NCBI RefSeq assembly: GCF_002157145.1
Contig: NZ_CP021361.1
Span: 2,287,001 to 2,351,000, forward strand
Length of the DNA: 64,000 nucleotides
From: Acidovorax carolinensis
GTDB taxonomy: Bacteria; Pseudomonadota; Gammaproteobacteria; Burkholderiales; Burkholderiaceae_C
Direction: 5' to 3'
Of this stretch, positions 1-10,181 are shown one piece after another (position 1 is the stretch's first letter; every line of letters starts with the position of its first letter). Position numbers and translations under genes: made by a program. The notes under the pieces were generated by a model, which was not told where the DNA came from, searched no databases, and saw nothing but the letters and a program-made list of their open reading frames with translations.

Positions 1-570
<570 letters not shown>

Positions 571-584
<14 letters not shown>

Positions 585-1508
585 ACGTCTCGCGCGCCGT
601 TGCCACGGCCCGCGCCACCTGGACGATGGCGGCGTCGCGCTGCGCTGGCTTGGTTGCGGACCGCGTGAGGTAGCAGGTCACGAGCACCGGGGCACCACCG
701 GCGGGTGGCCACAAAACCGCCACATCGTTGGCCGTGCCACTGTCGCTGGCCGTGCCGGTCTTGTCACCCACCGTCCAGCCCGGCACGCCCGCGCGCAGGC
801 GCTGGTCGCCGGTGCGGGTCTCCACCAGCCAGCGCTGAAGCCAGGCGCGCGATGAGGCGGTGAGTGCATCACCCAGCACCAGTTTTTGCATCGTCTGCAG
901 CATGGCCAGCGGCGTGGTGGTGTCGCGCGGGTCGCCCACGGCGGCTTCGTTGAGCGTGGGCTCGGTGCGGTCCAGCCGCGTGATGCCGTCACCCAGTGAT
1001 TGCACAAAAGCCGTGAACCCGGCCGGGCCGCCGTGGCGCGCCAGCAGCACGTTGGCGGCGGTGTTGTCGCTCAGGCTCACAGTGGCGGAGCACAGCTCGC
1101 CCACCGTGAGGCCACCACCGTCGCCCGCGCGCGGGCCGCTCACGGGCGAATACGCCACCACATCCGCTGCCGCGTAGTGCACGCGCGCATCCAGCCGCTC
1201 CCTGCCCTGGTCCACCAGGGCAAGCATCCAGCCAGCCAGCCAGCCAGCACCAGCTTGAAGGTGCTGGCCATGGCAAAACGCTCGTCTTGCCGCCAACCCA
1301 GCGCCAGGCCCGAGCCCGTGTCCAGCATGGCCACGCCCAGGCGGCCCTGGGCGGCGCGCTCGATGCCAGCCAGCGTGTCGCTCCATTGGCGGGCGGTTCT
1401 GTCGCGAGTGGCGCTACCCGGTCCGTTCGCCATGCCTGCCGCAGTGCAACCCCACAGGGGCAGTGCAGAAACAGCCATCCAACCCAAAGAAAAATGTCGT
1501 CTTTGCAT
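571..1508 (-). pseudogene. bla: class A beta-lactamase, frameshifted at a (CCAG)5 repeat
   Basis: Serine beta-lactamase that would hydrolyse beta-lactams in the periplasm. The start at 1508 gives an N-terminus with a hydrophobic stretch and a lipobox-like LWGC (Cys21), suggesting a lipoprotein. The active-site motif STFK (Ser82, Lys85) lies in one frame; SDN, the ExxxN omega-loop motif (EPTLN) and KTG lie in another. The frame changes at five tandem CCAG units (1228-1247 on the + strand). With three units the STFK-to-VDQG spacing equals that of TEM-type enzymes (14 residues), so the gene has two units too many for a continuous frame. All catalytic motifs are otherwise intact, so it is either a recent pseudogene or a phase-variable gene in the off state. 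Confidence 0.85.
1228..1247. repeat. tetranucleotide repeat (CCAG)5 inside the beta-lactamase gene
   Basis: Five perfect CCAG units (CTGG on the coding strand), followed by CA. Gain or loss of one unit shifts the frame by one base; three or six units restore a continuous beta-lactamase. The repeat sits just after the catalytic STFK helix. Confidence 0.95.
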
Positions 1509-1691
1509 GAGGAAATGGAGAAAAGTTGAAAGATAGCCTGAAAGACAAGGCGCTTCAGCCCCCACAGGATGCAAGCCGACGCCACGGCAGGCAGGGAATA
1601 GGACAGCGCGGGCAATGCACTCAACTGCGCGATCCGCTGCGGCAAAACGCGGCCGCTATCATCCCCCCACCTCTTTAATGGCGCGCCTTTC

Positions 1692-2690
1692 GTGGACCCG
1701 GTCACCCCCCGCTATCTCACCGTTGCCCTGTACCAGTTTGTCGATCTGCCCGACTGCGCCGCATTGCGTGCGCCGCTGCAGGCGTTGTGCGACGAACATG
1801 GCGTGCGCGGCATGCTGCTGTTGGCGCCTGAGGGCATCAACGGCACCATCGCGGGGGCGCCTGTCGCCGTACACGCGGTGCTCGCCTGGCTGCGCAGCGA
1901 CCCCCGCTTTGCCGCTTTGCAGCACAAACAGGCGCCCACCGAACGCCAGCCGTTCTACCGCATGCGTGTGCGGCTCAAGCGCGAGATCGTCACGCTGGGC
2001 GTGCCCGACCTGAACCCCGCGCGCAATGCCGGTACCTATGTGAAGCCCGAGGACTGGAACGCCCTCATCGACGACCCCGGCGTGGTGGTGGTGGACACGC
2101 GCAACGACTACGAGGTGGGCATCGGCACCTTCGAGCGCGCCATCAACCCGCACACCCGGAGCTTTGCCGAGTTTCCGGCCTGGGTGGCACAGCAATCGCA
2201 GCCGGGTGGCGTGCTGGCCGGAAAACCCCGCGTGGCCATGTTCTGCACAGGCGGCATCCGCTGTGAAAAGTCCACCGCCTTCCTCAAGTCGCAGGGGTTC
2301 GACGAGGTCTTCCACCTGGAAGGCGGCATCCTCAAATACCTCGAAACCGTGCCCGAGAACAACAGCCGATGGCATGGCGACTGTTTCGTGTTCGACGAGC
2401 GCGTGTCGGTGGGCCATGGCCTTGCGCCCGGCCACCACCAGCTGTGCCGCTCATGCCGCATGCCGCTGGGCGAGGCAGAGCTTGCGTCACCCCACTACGT
2501 GCGGGGGGTGAGCTGCCCCTATTGCCACGGCACGCGCACACCCGAACAGGAACGTGCACTGGCCGAGCGGCAAAGCCAGATGGATCTGGCAGACCAACGT
2601 GGACAAGTGCATTTGGGCGCGCGGCAACCGGGCAACCCGGCGCGGGCCATCACCCGGGATGAGGTGGGTCGCGAGGACGATTCCGCGTGA
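1692..2690 (+). CDS. trhO: tRNA uridine(34) 5-hydroxylase, rhodanese family
   Basis: 332 aa, GTG start. TrhO (YceA/UPF0176) makes 5-hydroxyuridine at the wobble position of tRNA using O2. The protein has the family layout: an N-terminal ferredoxin-like domain with LAPEGINGT near residue 45, then a rhodanese domain with the catalytic loop Cys185-TGGIR-Cys191, and a C-terminal region with two CxxC-like pairs (CRSC, CPYC) as in the UPF0176 family. It overlaps the next gene by 4 bp (GTGA), so the two are probably translated together. The assignment is secure; the tRNA target is taken from family knowledge. Confidence 0.93.
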   Translation: MDPVTPRYLTVALYQFVDLPDCAALRAPLQALCDEHGVRGMLLLAPEGINGTIAGAPVAVHAVLAWLRSDPRFAALQHKQAPTERQPFYRMRVRLKREIVTLGVPDLNPARNAGTYVKPEDWNALIDDPGVVVVDTRNDYEVGIGTFERAINPHTRSFAEFPAWVAQQSQPGGVLAGKPRVAMFCTGGIRCEKSTAFLKSQGFDEVFHLEGGILKYLETVPENNSRWHGDCFVFDERVSVGHGLAPGHHQLCRSCRMPLGEAELASPHYVRGVSCPYCHGTRTPEQERALAERQSQMDLADQRGQVHLGARQPGNPARAITRDEVGREDDSA

Positions 2691-3379
2691 GCGCCCTGCC
2701 CGTCCTCTATTCCTTTCGCCGCTGCCCCTATGCCATGCGGGCGCGGCTGGCGCTGGCCGCAAGCGGCCAGACCTGCGAGCTGCGCGAGGTGGTGCTCAGA
2801 AACAAACCCCAGAGCTTGCTGCAGGCATCGCCCAAGGGCACGGTGCCCGTGCTGGTGCTGCCGCCCACCGGCGATGGCGCGCCCGGGCTGGTGCTGGAAC
2901 AAAGTCTGGACATCATGCTGTGGGCCTTGCAACGCAACGACCCTGGCGCCTGGCTGGCACCGAGCCATGGCAACCATCAGGACATGCTGGCACTGATTGC
3001 CGAATGCGATGGCCGCTTCAAGCAGGCGCTGGACCGCTGCAAATACCCCAATCGCTACCCGGATACCAACACGGAGGATGAACGCACACCGGCCGCGGCC
3101 TGGCTGCACCAGCTGGATGCGCGACTGGCGGCACGTTCCTACCTGTTCGGTAACCATGCGACACTGGCCGACATGGCCATTGCGCCGTTCGTGCGGCAGT
3201 TCGCCGGCATCGATGCGGACTGGTGGAGCGCCCAGCCCTGGCCCCATCTGCAAGCCTGGCTTGCGCAGTGGCAGGCCAGCGCCCTGCTGGCGAGCGTGAT
3301 GCACAAGCTGCCCGCCTGGGTGGATGGCACAGCGGGCCTGGTGTTTCCGTTTGCGCAAAAGCCGTCGCCAGGGAATTGA
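2687..3379 (+). CDS. glutathione S-transferase-like protein
   Basis: 230 aa, GTG start overlapping the stop of trhO. The N-terminal thioredoxin fold carries [12 protein letters not shown] with Cys13, followed by the cis-proline segment GTVPVL and the EQS-type glutathione-binding turn (LEQSLDI). The C-terminal half is all-helical with the conserved [13 protein letters not shown] segment. Cys13 in place of the usual Ser/Tyr suggests a thiol-transferase or omega-like GST rather than a classical conjugating enzyme. Substrate unknown. It is the second gene of the trhO pair. Confidence 0.85.
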   Translation: MSALPVLYSFRRCPYAMRARLALAASGQTCELREVVLRNKPQSLLQASPKGTVPVLVLPPTGDGAPGLVLEQSLDIMLWALQRNDPGAWLAPSHGNHQDMLALIAECDGRFKQALDRCKYPNRYPDTNTEDERTPAAAWLHQLDARLAARSYLFGNHATLADMAIAPFVRQFAGIDADWWSAQPWPHLQAWLAQWQASALLASVMHKLPAWVDGTAGLVFPFAQKPSPGN

Positions 3380-3414
3380 CGGGGCCGTGCGCATCCCGGT
3401 GATGGCGCAATAGC

Positions 3415-4308
3415 TCAGGCGTGCATGGTCGCCCCTGGCTTACCCAGGCGCTCCTGCAGAAATTCGATGAAACGCTGCGTCTTCGCAGGCAGCAGGCGGG
3501 TTTCCGTGAGCGCATAGACGGGCGTTGACGGTGCGTACCAGTCCGGCAGAACCCTGCGCAGTCGCCCGGCTGGCAGGTCGTCGGCAACCATCTCCGAAGG
3601 CAGTACCACCACGCCCAGGTCTAGCGTGGCCAGGCGCCGTAGCATGCCAACACTGTTGACATGAAAGCGCCCACCGACGTCAACATCCACGGTCTCTTCA
3701 CCCCGGTGCAGCGCCCACTTGCCGGCCTTGGGAAAGCCCAGACATTCATGTTGCGTCAACTCGGAGGGGTGCGTGGGCTCGCCCGAAAGCTCCAGATAGC
3801 GCGGCGAGGCGTAGGCCTGCACCGGGAGCCTGGCGAGCAGCCGGGCGATCAGACTGGAATCGTGAAGTTCGCCCATGCGAATGGCCACATCGAAGGGTTC
3901 GGCAACCAGGTCCACCCGCCGCGGGGTGAGGTCAAAGTCAAAGGTGATGCCGGGGTAGCTACCCGCAAACTCTGCCACCAGGGGAGCCAGGTAGATGGTC
4001 GCAAAGTCCACCGGTAACGAGGCGCGCAACAGACCGCTGGGCTGCGACTGCATCTGGCCCAACTGTTCATGGGCGAGCCTGGCCTCCTCGACGATGCGCC
4101 GGCATCGTTGGTAGTAGAGCTGCCCGGCCTCGGTGAGGTCAACCCTGCGCGTCGTGCGATGCAACAGGCGCAGGCCGATGGCCTTTTCCAGCGCACTGAT
4201 GCGCCGGGACAGCGTGGAGCTGGGCACCCCGCTGGCATCGGCGGCTCGGCGAAAGCTCAGCGTTTGGGCGACCTCGACAAACAAGGCCATATCGTTCAGC
4301 AGTTCCAT
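3415..4308 (-). CDS. LysR-family transcriptional regulator
   Basis: 297 aa when started at the Met of MELLNDM; an upstream Met at 4332 is possible but would add eight unlikely residues. The N-terminal winged HTH (AADASGVPSSTLSRRISALE) is followed by the long linker helix and a periplasmic-binding-like effector domain from about residue 90. It is divergent from the old-yellow-enzyme gene and separated from it by about 175 bp holding a T-N11-A dyad at 4355-4369, so it most likely controls that gene and itself. Effector unknown. Confidence 0.92.
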   Translation of the reverse strand: MELLNDMALFVEVAQTLSFRRAADASGVPSSTLSRRISALEKAIGLRLLHRTTRRVDLTEAGQLYYQRCRRIVEEARLAHEQLGQMQSQPSGLLRASLPVDFATIYLAPLVAEFAGSYPGITFDFDLTPRRVDLVAEPFDVAIRMGELHDSSLIARLLARLPVQAYASPRYLELSGEPTHPSELTQHECLGFPKAGKWALHRGEETVDVDVGGRFHVNSVGMLRRLATLDLGVVVLPSEMVADDLPAGRLRRVLPDWYAPSTPVYALTETRLLPAKTQRFIEFLQERLGKPGATMHA

Positions 4309-4354
4309 TTGATTGCACCATTTATGGATCAATGAATGCCATTTTGATGTATTT

Positions 4355-4369
4355 ATCTATTTTGTAGAT
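4355..4369. promoter_or_regulatory. LysR-type operator dyad
   Basis: Perfect interrupted palindrome ATCTA-TTTTG-TAGAT in the divergent LysR/old-yellow-enzyme region. It contains the T-N11-A core (4356-4368) expected of LysR sites. Confidence 0.6.
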
Positions 4370-4484
4370 TAATGCAAGATGCATCCATCGCATTCGCATG
4401 GATCCTGTCAGTGCCACCTCAAGGCTCGGATGGTCAGCGCGGATCCGTCGTTTGCCAACCCAGTCACATTCCAAGGAGTACACC

Positions 4485-5552
4485 ATGAGCCCACTGTTCA
4501 CCCCTGTTCGCATCGGCCGCGCTCTGGCGCCCAACCGCCTCGTCATGGCCCCCATGACCCGCTCGCGCGCCGACGACCACGGCGTGCCCGGCGACATCAC
4601 CGCCACCTACTACGCACAGCGCGCCGGTGCCGGTCTCATCATCACCGAAGGTGTTTTCCCGTCTGCCATGGGCAAGGGCTATGTGCGCACACCGGGCATT
4701 GAAACCGACGCCCAGGTTGCCGCCTGGAAGCAAGTGACCGAGGCCGTCCATGCCCGCGGCGGCCGCATTTTCATGCAGCTGATGCACTGCGGGCGCATCT
4801 CGCACCCGTCGCTGCTGGATGGCGCCACGCCTGTGGCACCCTCGGCCATCCAGCCTGCGGGTCAGGCTTGGACGCCCGTGGGCCAGGTCGACTACGTCAC
4901 GCCCCGCGCACTGAGCCTGGACGAGATCGCCGGGATCATTGACGAATACCGCCAGGCCACGCGCCGCGCCATCACGGCGGGTTTTGACGGCGTCGAGCTG
5001 CATGGCGCCTCGGGCTACCTGCCCGAGCAGTTTTTGTCCTCGGGCAGCAACCAGCGGCAAGACCACTACGGTGGTTCGGTCGAGAACCGCGCCCGCTTTG
5101 TGCTCGAACTGCTCAAGGCGATGGCGGCCGAGGCAGGTGCCGATCGCGTAGGCATCAAGATCTCGCCCGAAATGAACTTCAACAGCATCACCGACGCAGC
5201 GCCGCAAGAGACCTACACCTACCTGGTCGAGCAGCTGCGTGGCATGGGTCTGGCCTATCTGCACGTCGCCCTTTTTGGTACCCCGGTGGACTACCACGCC
5301 CTGCTGCGCCCGCGCTTTGAAGGCGCCTACCTGATCGGCGGCGGCCTGACCCAGGAAAGCGCCGAGGCCGCACTGGCCGCTGGCAAGGCCGATGCCACCG
5401 TGTTTGGCAGCGCTTTTCTGGCCAACCCCGACCTGCCCGAGCGCTTTCGCCTGGGTGCTGCGCTCAATGCACCCGACAAGAACAGCTTCTATTCGCCAGG
5501 CCCCGAGGGTTACATCGACTACCCGGCGCTGGCAGCAGCACCCGGCGCCTGA
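4485..5552 (+). CDS. old yellow enzyme family NADH:flavin oxidoreductase (alkene reductase)
   Basis: 355 aa; start chosen at 4485 behind AAGGAG at 4473-4478. This is an FMN-dependent (beta/alpha)8 barrel that reduces activated C=C bonds, nitro compounds or quinones with NAD(P)H. Conserved marks are MAPMTRSRA near the N-terminus, HCGRISHPS, and the FMN-phosphate-binding C-terminus (IGGGLT, DATVFGSAFLANPDLPER). The substrate-anion pair normally written HxxN or HxxH reads HGAS, so the second ligand is Ser. It is divergent from a LysR gene and followed after 20 bp by a pirin gene, so the two probably form an operon. Physiological substrate unknown. Confidence 0.92.
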   Translation: MSPLFTPVRIGRALAPNRLVMAPMTRSRADDHGVPGDITATYYAQRAGAGLIITEGVFPSAMGKGYVRTPGIETDAQVAAWKQVTEAVHARGGRIFMQLMHCGRISHPSLLDGATPVAPSAIQPAGQAWTPVGQVDYVTPRALSLDEIAGIIDEYRQATRRAITAGFDGVELHGASGYLPEQFLSSGSNQRQDHYGGSVENRARFVLELLKAMAAEAGADRVGIKISPEMNFNSITDAAPQETYTYLVEQLRGMGLAYLHVALFGTPVDYHALLRPRFEGAYLIGGGLTQESAEAALAAGKADATVFGSAFLANPDLPERFRLGAALNAPDKNSFYSPGPEGYIDYPALAAAPGA

Positions 5553-5572
5553 ACCCCGCAAGGCTCCATGCC

Positions 5573-6397
5573 ATGACAACCATCGCCCGCATGCAGCGCG
5601 CCAACCGGGGCACCCAGTTCCGCGCGGTTCGCCTGCATGGCGCCGATCCCGCGTTGCTCGATCCCTTGATGGGAATCGACCACGCGTGGATGAGCGCGCC
5701 CACGTTCCCGCCGCATCCGCACGCGGGCTTTTCGGCCGCGACCTATCTGTTCCTCGACTCGGGAAGCGGCATGGCCAACCGCGACTCCCAAGGCAACCGC
5801 AATCTGATCGAGCCCGGTGGCCTGCACTGGACTGCGGCCGGGCGCGGGGTGGTTCATGAAGAGGTTCCCGCCATCCCCGGCAGCACCACGCACCTGCTGC
5901 AAATCTTCATCAACTTGCCGCAAGACCGGCAGAACGCTGAGCCATTCGCGTTGACACTGGCGCCGCAAGAGGTGCCCGTCGTGCAGCGCACCGGCGTCCG
6001 GATTCGCGTGCCTTTGGGCAGCTTTGACGGGGTGCAATCGCCGCTGGCGCCGCCCACCGAGGTGACCTTGCTGGACATTTCTCTGGACGCCAATGCTGCG
6101 CTGGCGCTATCGGTACCTGCAGGTCAGCGCGCATTTGTCATGCCGATCAACGGCCGCGCGCAACTCGATGGCGTGGGCTTCGGCCTTGACGACCTGGGCG
6201 CCGCGATCTTGCCCATTGCGGCCGAAGCGACGACGCACCGGCTCACAGGCCAGGCTGGCGGGGCCCAGGTCGCCGTGTTCATCGGCACGCCGCTGCGCCA
6301 GCCGGTCCTTTCCAACGGACCCATGGCTTTTGCGCGCCAGGAGGATCTGATAGCGGCAACCGCCGCATACCAACGTGGCGAGTTGGGACAGCTGTAA
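5573..6397 (+). CDS. pirin family protein
   Basis: 274 aa double-cupin protein. Pirins carry a metal in the N-terminal cupin; some oxidise quercetin or act as redox-sensing cofactors. The N-terminal motif FPPHPHAGFSAATYLF and the HWTAAGRGVVHEE segment supply the metal-binding His and Glu residues of the family. The C-terminal cupin is more diverged. It is placed 20 bp after the old-yellow-enzyme gene and before a strong terminator, which suggests co-expression under the LysR gene. Biochemical role not predictable from sequence. Confidence 0.88.
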   Translation: MTTIARMQRANRGTQFRAVRLHGADPALLDPLMGIDHAWMSAPTFPPHPHAGFSAATYLFLDSGSGMANRDSQGNRNLIEPGGLHWTAAGRGVVHEEVPAIPGSTTHLLQIFINLPQDRQNAEPFALTLAPQEVPVVQRTGVRIRVPLGSFDGVQSPLAPPTEVTLLDISLDANAALALSVPAGQRAFVMPINGRAQLDGVGFGLDDLGAAILPIAAEATTHRLTGQAGGAQVAVFIGTPLRQPVLSNGPMAFARQEDLIAATAAYQRGELGQL

Positions 6398-6439
6398 ATC
6401 AAGGTAGACAGACGTCGGGGCTGTCAGAGCCCATCCACA

Positions 6440-6467
6440 AAAAAAGCGCCCCATGGCGCTCTTTTTG
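6440..6467 (+). terminator. bidirectional intrinsic terminator
   Basis: AGCGCC-CCAT-GGCGCT hairpin (6445-6460) with an A run to its left and CTTTTTG to its right. It lies between the convergent pirin and dsbB genes and can serve both. Confidence 0.85.
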
Positions 6468-6483
6468 TTGAATTACTGCAGTA

Positions 6484-7011
6484 TCAGGCCATCGACAGGC
6501 CACCACCGCGCTGCCCGCCCCGCAGGCCACGAACCAGCAGCACGAGCATCAGCAGGCCAAACACCGTAAACCAGATGAACGACCAGTTGGCAATCGAGCC
6601 TCCCAGGAATGTCCAGTCGATCGCCGTGCAGTCGCCCGAGCCGCGAAAAATCATGGGGATGGATCGGCTGATGGGATAGTTCTCGATCATTCCGTAAAAA
6701 TCGCGTCCGCAGGTGGCGATTTCGGGTGGATACCACTGCAGCCAGCTCTGGCGGGCCGCCACAAAGGCGCCAAAACCGGCCGAAACCACGGCCAGCACAC
6801 CGAATGTCATCCACCAGCCTTTATTGCCCCTTGCGCTTGCCAGCCCTGCGAAGACTGCTACAGCAATGAGAGCATAGCGCTGCACGATGCACATGGGGCA
6901 AGGCTCCAGGCCCACCACATGCTGCAAATACATGCCAAAGGCCAGCATGGCCACACAGGCCATGCTGATGAGCGCCAGCACGCGGCGCGGGGCCGCAGTC
7001 AACCAATTCAT
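6484..7011 (-). CDS. dsbB: disulfide bond formation protein B
   Basis: 175 aa from the Met of MNWLTAAP, which has GGGAG 7 bp upstream; the longer frame start lacks a site. DsbB is the inner-membrane enzyme that reoxidises DsbA by passing electrons to quinone. Four hydrophobic segments are visible. Both catalytic pairs are present: Cys38-PM-Cys41 in the first periplasmic loop and Cys101/Cys128 in the second. It lies downstream of the cysA end in the same direction but about 100 bp away with a dispersed repeat between, so it may have its own promoter. Confidence 0.93.
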   Translation of the reverse strand: MNWLTAAPRRVLALISMACVAMLAFGMYLQHVVGLEPCPMCIVQRYALIAVAVFAGLASARGNKGWWMTFGVLAVVSAGFGAFVAARQSWLQWYPPEIATCGRDFYGMIENYPISRSIPMIFRGSGDCTAIDWTFLGGSIANWSFIWFTVFGLLMLVLLVRGLRGGQRGGGLSMA

Positions 7012-7082
7012 TTCTTCTCCCTCATCCAAAAGCAATTGCCAGGGCAGTGCCCGCAAAAACCGACGCGCCCCATGCCAATGCA

Positions 7083-7118
7083 CCCCTCAGGGGGACGACG
7101 CATAGCGGCTCAGGGGGA
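7083..7118. repeat. dispersed CCCCTGAG-type intergenic repeat, copy 1
   Basis: Contains CCCCTCAGGGGGACG and GCGGCTCAGGGGG, similar to copies at 9247-9298 and 60761-60801. It lies just past the cysA stop. Confidence 0.5.
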
Positions 7119-7119
7119 G

Positions 7120-8244
7120 TCAAATTCCAGCGGCGTGGTCCAGAAAAACCCGGGCGCGGCGCGGTGTCACCACCAGCGTTTCACCCTCTTTAAAACCCAT
7201 CTCCTTGAACTGCTGCGCAGGGATCTGCGCTTCGATCAAGTGGTCCGGGGACGCATTGTCCGCTGGTTTGTGGTCGTCGGATGGAATAAGTTCCAGCCGC
7301 GCAATCGGGCCCACCACGATGGCGCGGCTCAGCTGGGCGACGATACCGCGCGGGCGGCCATGCATGTCCAGGCCAGCCCCGGGCGCATAGCGCTCCACAT
7401 CCAGATCGTGCGGACGCACATAGGCAAAGGCCTTGGCGTTTTGCGCCTGGCTGTGCTCGGGCGAATCGAGCTCGATGCCTTCCATATGCACCAGCCCTTC
7501 GTGGGCACGGCCGTGGAACAGGTTCACGTCGCCCAGGAAGCCGTAAACAAACGGGCTGGCCGGGTTGTCCCATACCTGCTGGGGCGAGCCGCTCTGCTCG
7601 ATGCGGCCCTGGTTGATGACCACCACGCGGTCGGCCACCTCCAGCGCTTCTTCCTGGTCGTGCGTCACGAAGATGCTGGTCACATTCAACTCGTCATGCA
7701 GGCGGCGCAGCCAGCGGCGCAGCTCTTTGCGGACCTTGGCATCCAAGGCGCCAAAGGGCTCGTCGAGCAGCAGCACCTTGGGCTCCACGGCCAACGCGCG
7801 GGCCAGGGCAATGCGCTGGCGCTGGCCGCCCGAAAGCTGCGAGGGGAACCGGTCGGCCAGCCAGTCGAGCTGCACCAGCTTGAGCAGGTCGGTCACCTTC
7901 TGCTTGATCTGGGCTTCGCTCGGGCGCTGGCCGCGCGGCTTCACGCGCAGGCCGAAGGCCACGTTCTCGAACACCGTCATGTGGCGAAACAGCGCGTAGT
8001 GCTGGAACACAAATCCCACGTTGCGCTCGCGCACATGCACGTCGGTGGTGTCTTCGCCGCTGAAGTGGATGCTGCCCACGTCGGCCGTCTCCAGCCCGGC
8101 GATGATGCGCAGCAGCGTGGTCTTGCCGCAGCCCGAAGGGCCCAGCAACGCGATGAGTTCACCCGATGCGATATCCAGGCTCACATCGCGCAGGGCCTGA
8201 AAGTCGCCAAACTGCTTGCTGACGTTACGGATTTCAATGCTCAT
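7120..8244 (-). CDS. cysA: sulfate/thiosulfate ABC transporter ATP-binding protein
   Basis: 374 aa starting at [10 protein letters not shown]; the open frame runs further upstream but that part is a shadow of cysW. This is the ATPase that powers sulfate uptake. Walker A is GPSGCGKT, followed by the signature LSGGQRQR and Walker [13 protein letters not shown]; a TOBE-type C-terminal domain follows from about residue 240. Its start overlaps the end of cysW by 11 bp, and it is the last gene of the sbp-cysT-cysW-cysA operon. Confidence 0.95.
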   Translation of the reverse strand: MSIEIRNVSKQFGDFQALRDVSLDIASGELIALLGPSGCGKTTLLRIIAGLETADVGSIHFSGEDTTDVHVRERNVGFVFQHYALFRHMTVFENVAFGLRVKPRGQRPSEAQIKQKVTDLLKLVQLDWLADRFPSQLSGGQRQRIALARALAVEPKVLLLDEPFGALDAKVRKELRRWLRRLHDELNVTSIFVTHDQEEALEVADRVVVINQGRIEQSGSPQQVWDNPASPFVYGFLGDVNLFHGRAHEGLVHMEGIELDSPEHSQAQNAKAFAYVRPHDLDVERYAPGAGLDMHGRPRGIVAQLSRAIVVGPIARLELIPSDDHKPADNASPDHLIEAQIPAQQFKEMGFKEGETLVVTPRRARVFLDHAAGI

Positions 8245-9160
8245 GTTCTTTTCCTTCAGCGGGCGGTGGGCACGGGCACGGGCGCGGGCCGCTCGGGGGC
8301 AATTCGGCGGCGGCCTTGAGGGCCTGCTCGTTGCGGTGTTCTGCAATCGTCTTGATGACCAGCGTGACCAGGGCCAGCAAGGCCAGCAGCGAAGCCGCCG
8401 CAAACGCGGCCACCGACTGGTACTCGTTGTAGAGGATTTCGACGTGCAGCGGGATGGTGTTGGTCTGGCCCCGGATGTGGCCTGACACCACAGACACCGC
8501 GCCAAACTCGCCCATAGCCCGCGCATTGCACAAAATCACGCCATAAAGCAGGCCCCACTTGATGTTGGGCAGCGTTACATACCAGAAGGTCTGCCAGCCG
8601 GTGGCGCCCAGCACAATGGCCGCCTGCTCTTCATCGTTGCCCTGGGCCTGCATCAGCGGGATCAGCTCGCGCGCAATGAACGGAAAGGTGACGAACACCG
8701 TGGCCAGCACAATGCCCGGCACGGCAAAGATGATCTTGATGTCATGCGCCTGCAGCCAGGGGCCAAACCAGCCTTGCGCGCCAAACATCAGCACATAGAT
8801 CAGGCCGGCCACCACGGGCGACACCGAGAACGGCAGGTCCACCAGCGTGGTCAAGAAGGCTTTGCCCTTGAACTCGTACTTTGCAATGCACCAGGCCGCT
8901 GCCACGCCAAACACCAGGTTCAGCGGCACGGCGATCAGCGCGGTGATCAGCGTGAGCTTGATGGCCGACCAGGCATCGGGTTCGCGCAGGCCTTCCAGAT
9001 AGGCACCAAAGCCCTTGCGCAGCGCCTCGGCAAACACGGCGGCCAGCGGCAGCACCAGGAACAGCAGCATGAAGGCCAGCGCAACACCGATGAGCGTGTA
9101 GCGCACCCAGGGCGCTTCGGTGGTGCCCGCCCGAGCGCGGCGAACAGTGCGGGTATTCAT
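8234..9160 (-). CDS. cysW: sulfate ABC transporter permease
   Basis: 308 aa from MNTRTVRR. Inner-membrane permease with six predicted transmembrane segments and the EAA loop ([15 protein letters not shown]) that docks on CysA. It pairs with CysT to form the channel. The C-terminus is Pro/Cys-rich and overlaps the cysA start. The 139-bp gap to cysT holds a dispersed repeat but no obvious terminator, so the operon probably continues through it. Confidence 0.94.
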   Translation of the reverse strand: MNTRTVRRARAGTTEAPWVRYTLIGVALAFMLLFLVLPLAAVFAEALRKGFGAYLEGLREPDAWSAIKLTLITALIAVPLNLVFGVAAAWCIAKYEFKGKAFLTTLVDLPFSVSPVVAGLIYVLMFGAQGWFGPWLQAHDIKIIFAVPGIVLATVFVTFPFIARELIPLMQAQGNDEEQAAIVLGATGWQTFWYVTLPNIKWGLLYGVILCNARAMGEFGAVSVVSGHIRGQTNTIPLHVEILYNEYQSVAAFAAASLLALLALVTLVIKTIAEHRNEQALKAAAELPPSGPRPCPCPPPAEGKEHEH

Positions 9161-9246
9161 ATGGGCCTTCCGTGGCGCGTGGCGCTTGAGACTGGCGCGG
9201 TCCAGACCAGTGCACCCGTGGAACTGGCTCTGCCAGGCCACCGGGT

Positions 9247-9298
9247 GCGTCCCCCTCCCGAAGTAGAGGGGGAAGGCGCAAAGCGACTCAGGGGGTGT
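9247..9298. repeat. dispersed CCCCTGAG-type intergenic repeat, copy 2
   Basis: GTCCCCCTCCCGAAG followed by AGAGGGGGAAGG and CGACTCAGGGGGTG, between cysW and cysT. It resembles the copies at 7083 and 60761. Confidence 0.55.
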
Positions 9299-9299
9299 T

Positions 9300-10178
9300 T
9301 CATGACTTCCGGCGCTGCCAGGCTTGCAGCGCATTGATGACGAGCAGCAGGATGAACGAGATGACCAGCATCACCACCGCCACAGCGGTGGCGCCGGCGT
9401 AGTCGTACTGCTCCAGCTTGCCGATGATGATGAGGGGCGTGATTTCAGACACCATGGGCATGTTGCCAGCGATGAAGATCACCGAGCCGTATTCGCCCAC
9501 GGCGCGCGCAAAGGCCATGGCAAAGCCGGTGAGCAGCGCGGGCGTGATGGAGGGCAGGATGACCTTGGTGAAGGTCTGCAGGCGCGTGGCACCCAGGCAG
9601 GTGGCTGCTTCTTCGAGTTCTTTCTCAGCGTCTTCCAGCACTGGTTGCACGGTGCGCACCACAAACGGCAGGCCGATGAAGATCAGCGCAATCACGATGC
9701 CGGCGGGCTTGAAAGCCAGCTGGATGCCCATGGGCTCCAGAATCTGCCCGACCCAGCCATTGCTGGCCAGCAGCGCGGTCAGCGAGATACCGGCCACGGC
9801 GGTAGGCAGCGCAAACGGCAGGTCGACCAGCGCATCCACCAGCTTCTTGCCCGGGAACTTGTAGCGCACCAGCACCCAGGCGATCAGCAGGCCGAACACC
9901 AGATTGACCAGCGCCGCCAGAAACGAGGCGCCGAAGGTCAGCCGGTAGGAGGCCATCACGCGCGGTGCGCTGATGGCCGCCCAGAACTGCTCCCAGGTCA
10001 GCGTGAAGGTCTTGAAGATCAGCGCCGATAGCGGGATCAGCACGATGATGCTCAGATAGAACAGCGTATAGCCCAGCGTGAGGCCAAAACCGGGAAGCAC
10101 CCGTTTGGGCGCACGCCGGCCAGCCTGCGCAGGCGCCGATACGGCGCCCCGCGCGGCCACAGAGGTCGCGGCGGTCAT
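9300..10178 (-). CDS. cysT: sulfate ABC transporter permease
   Basis: 292 aa. CysT (CysU) is the partner permease to CysW. After a cytosolic N-terminus of about 30 residues rich in Ala/Arg there are six hydrophobic segments and the EAA loop [16 protein letters not shown]. The start lies 3 bp after the stop of sbp, so translation is coupled or nearly so. The sequence matches the family along its full length. Confidence 0.95.
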   Translation of the reverse strand: MTAATSVAARGAVSAPAQAGRRAPKRVLPGFGLTLGYTLFYLSIIVLIPLSALIFKTFTLTWEQFWAAISAPRVMASYRLTFGASFLAALVNLVFGLLIAWVLVRYKFPGKKLVDALVDLPFALPTAVAGISLTALLASNGWVGQILEPMGIQLAFKPAGIVIALIFIGLPFVVRTVQPVLEDAEKELEEAATCLGATRLQTFTKVILPSITPALLTGFAMAFARAVGEYGSVIFIAGNMPMVSEITPLIIIGKLEQYDYAGATAVAVVMLVISFILLLVINALQAWQRRKS

Positions 10179-10181
10179 GGT

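Noticed and set aside
4464..5579. 371-codon open frame antisense to the old yellow enzyme gene
   Set aside because: Codon-aligned shadow; the + strand gene has a ribosome site and full family match.
6919..8319. 466-codon open frame on the + strand across dsbB and cysA
   Set aside because: Antisense to two well-supported genes and without any domain.
7083..9298. IS element remnants at the CCCCTGAG repeats
   Set aside because: No transposase fragments or target duplications; short palindromic repeats without coding content.
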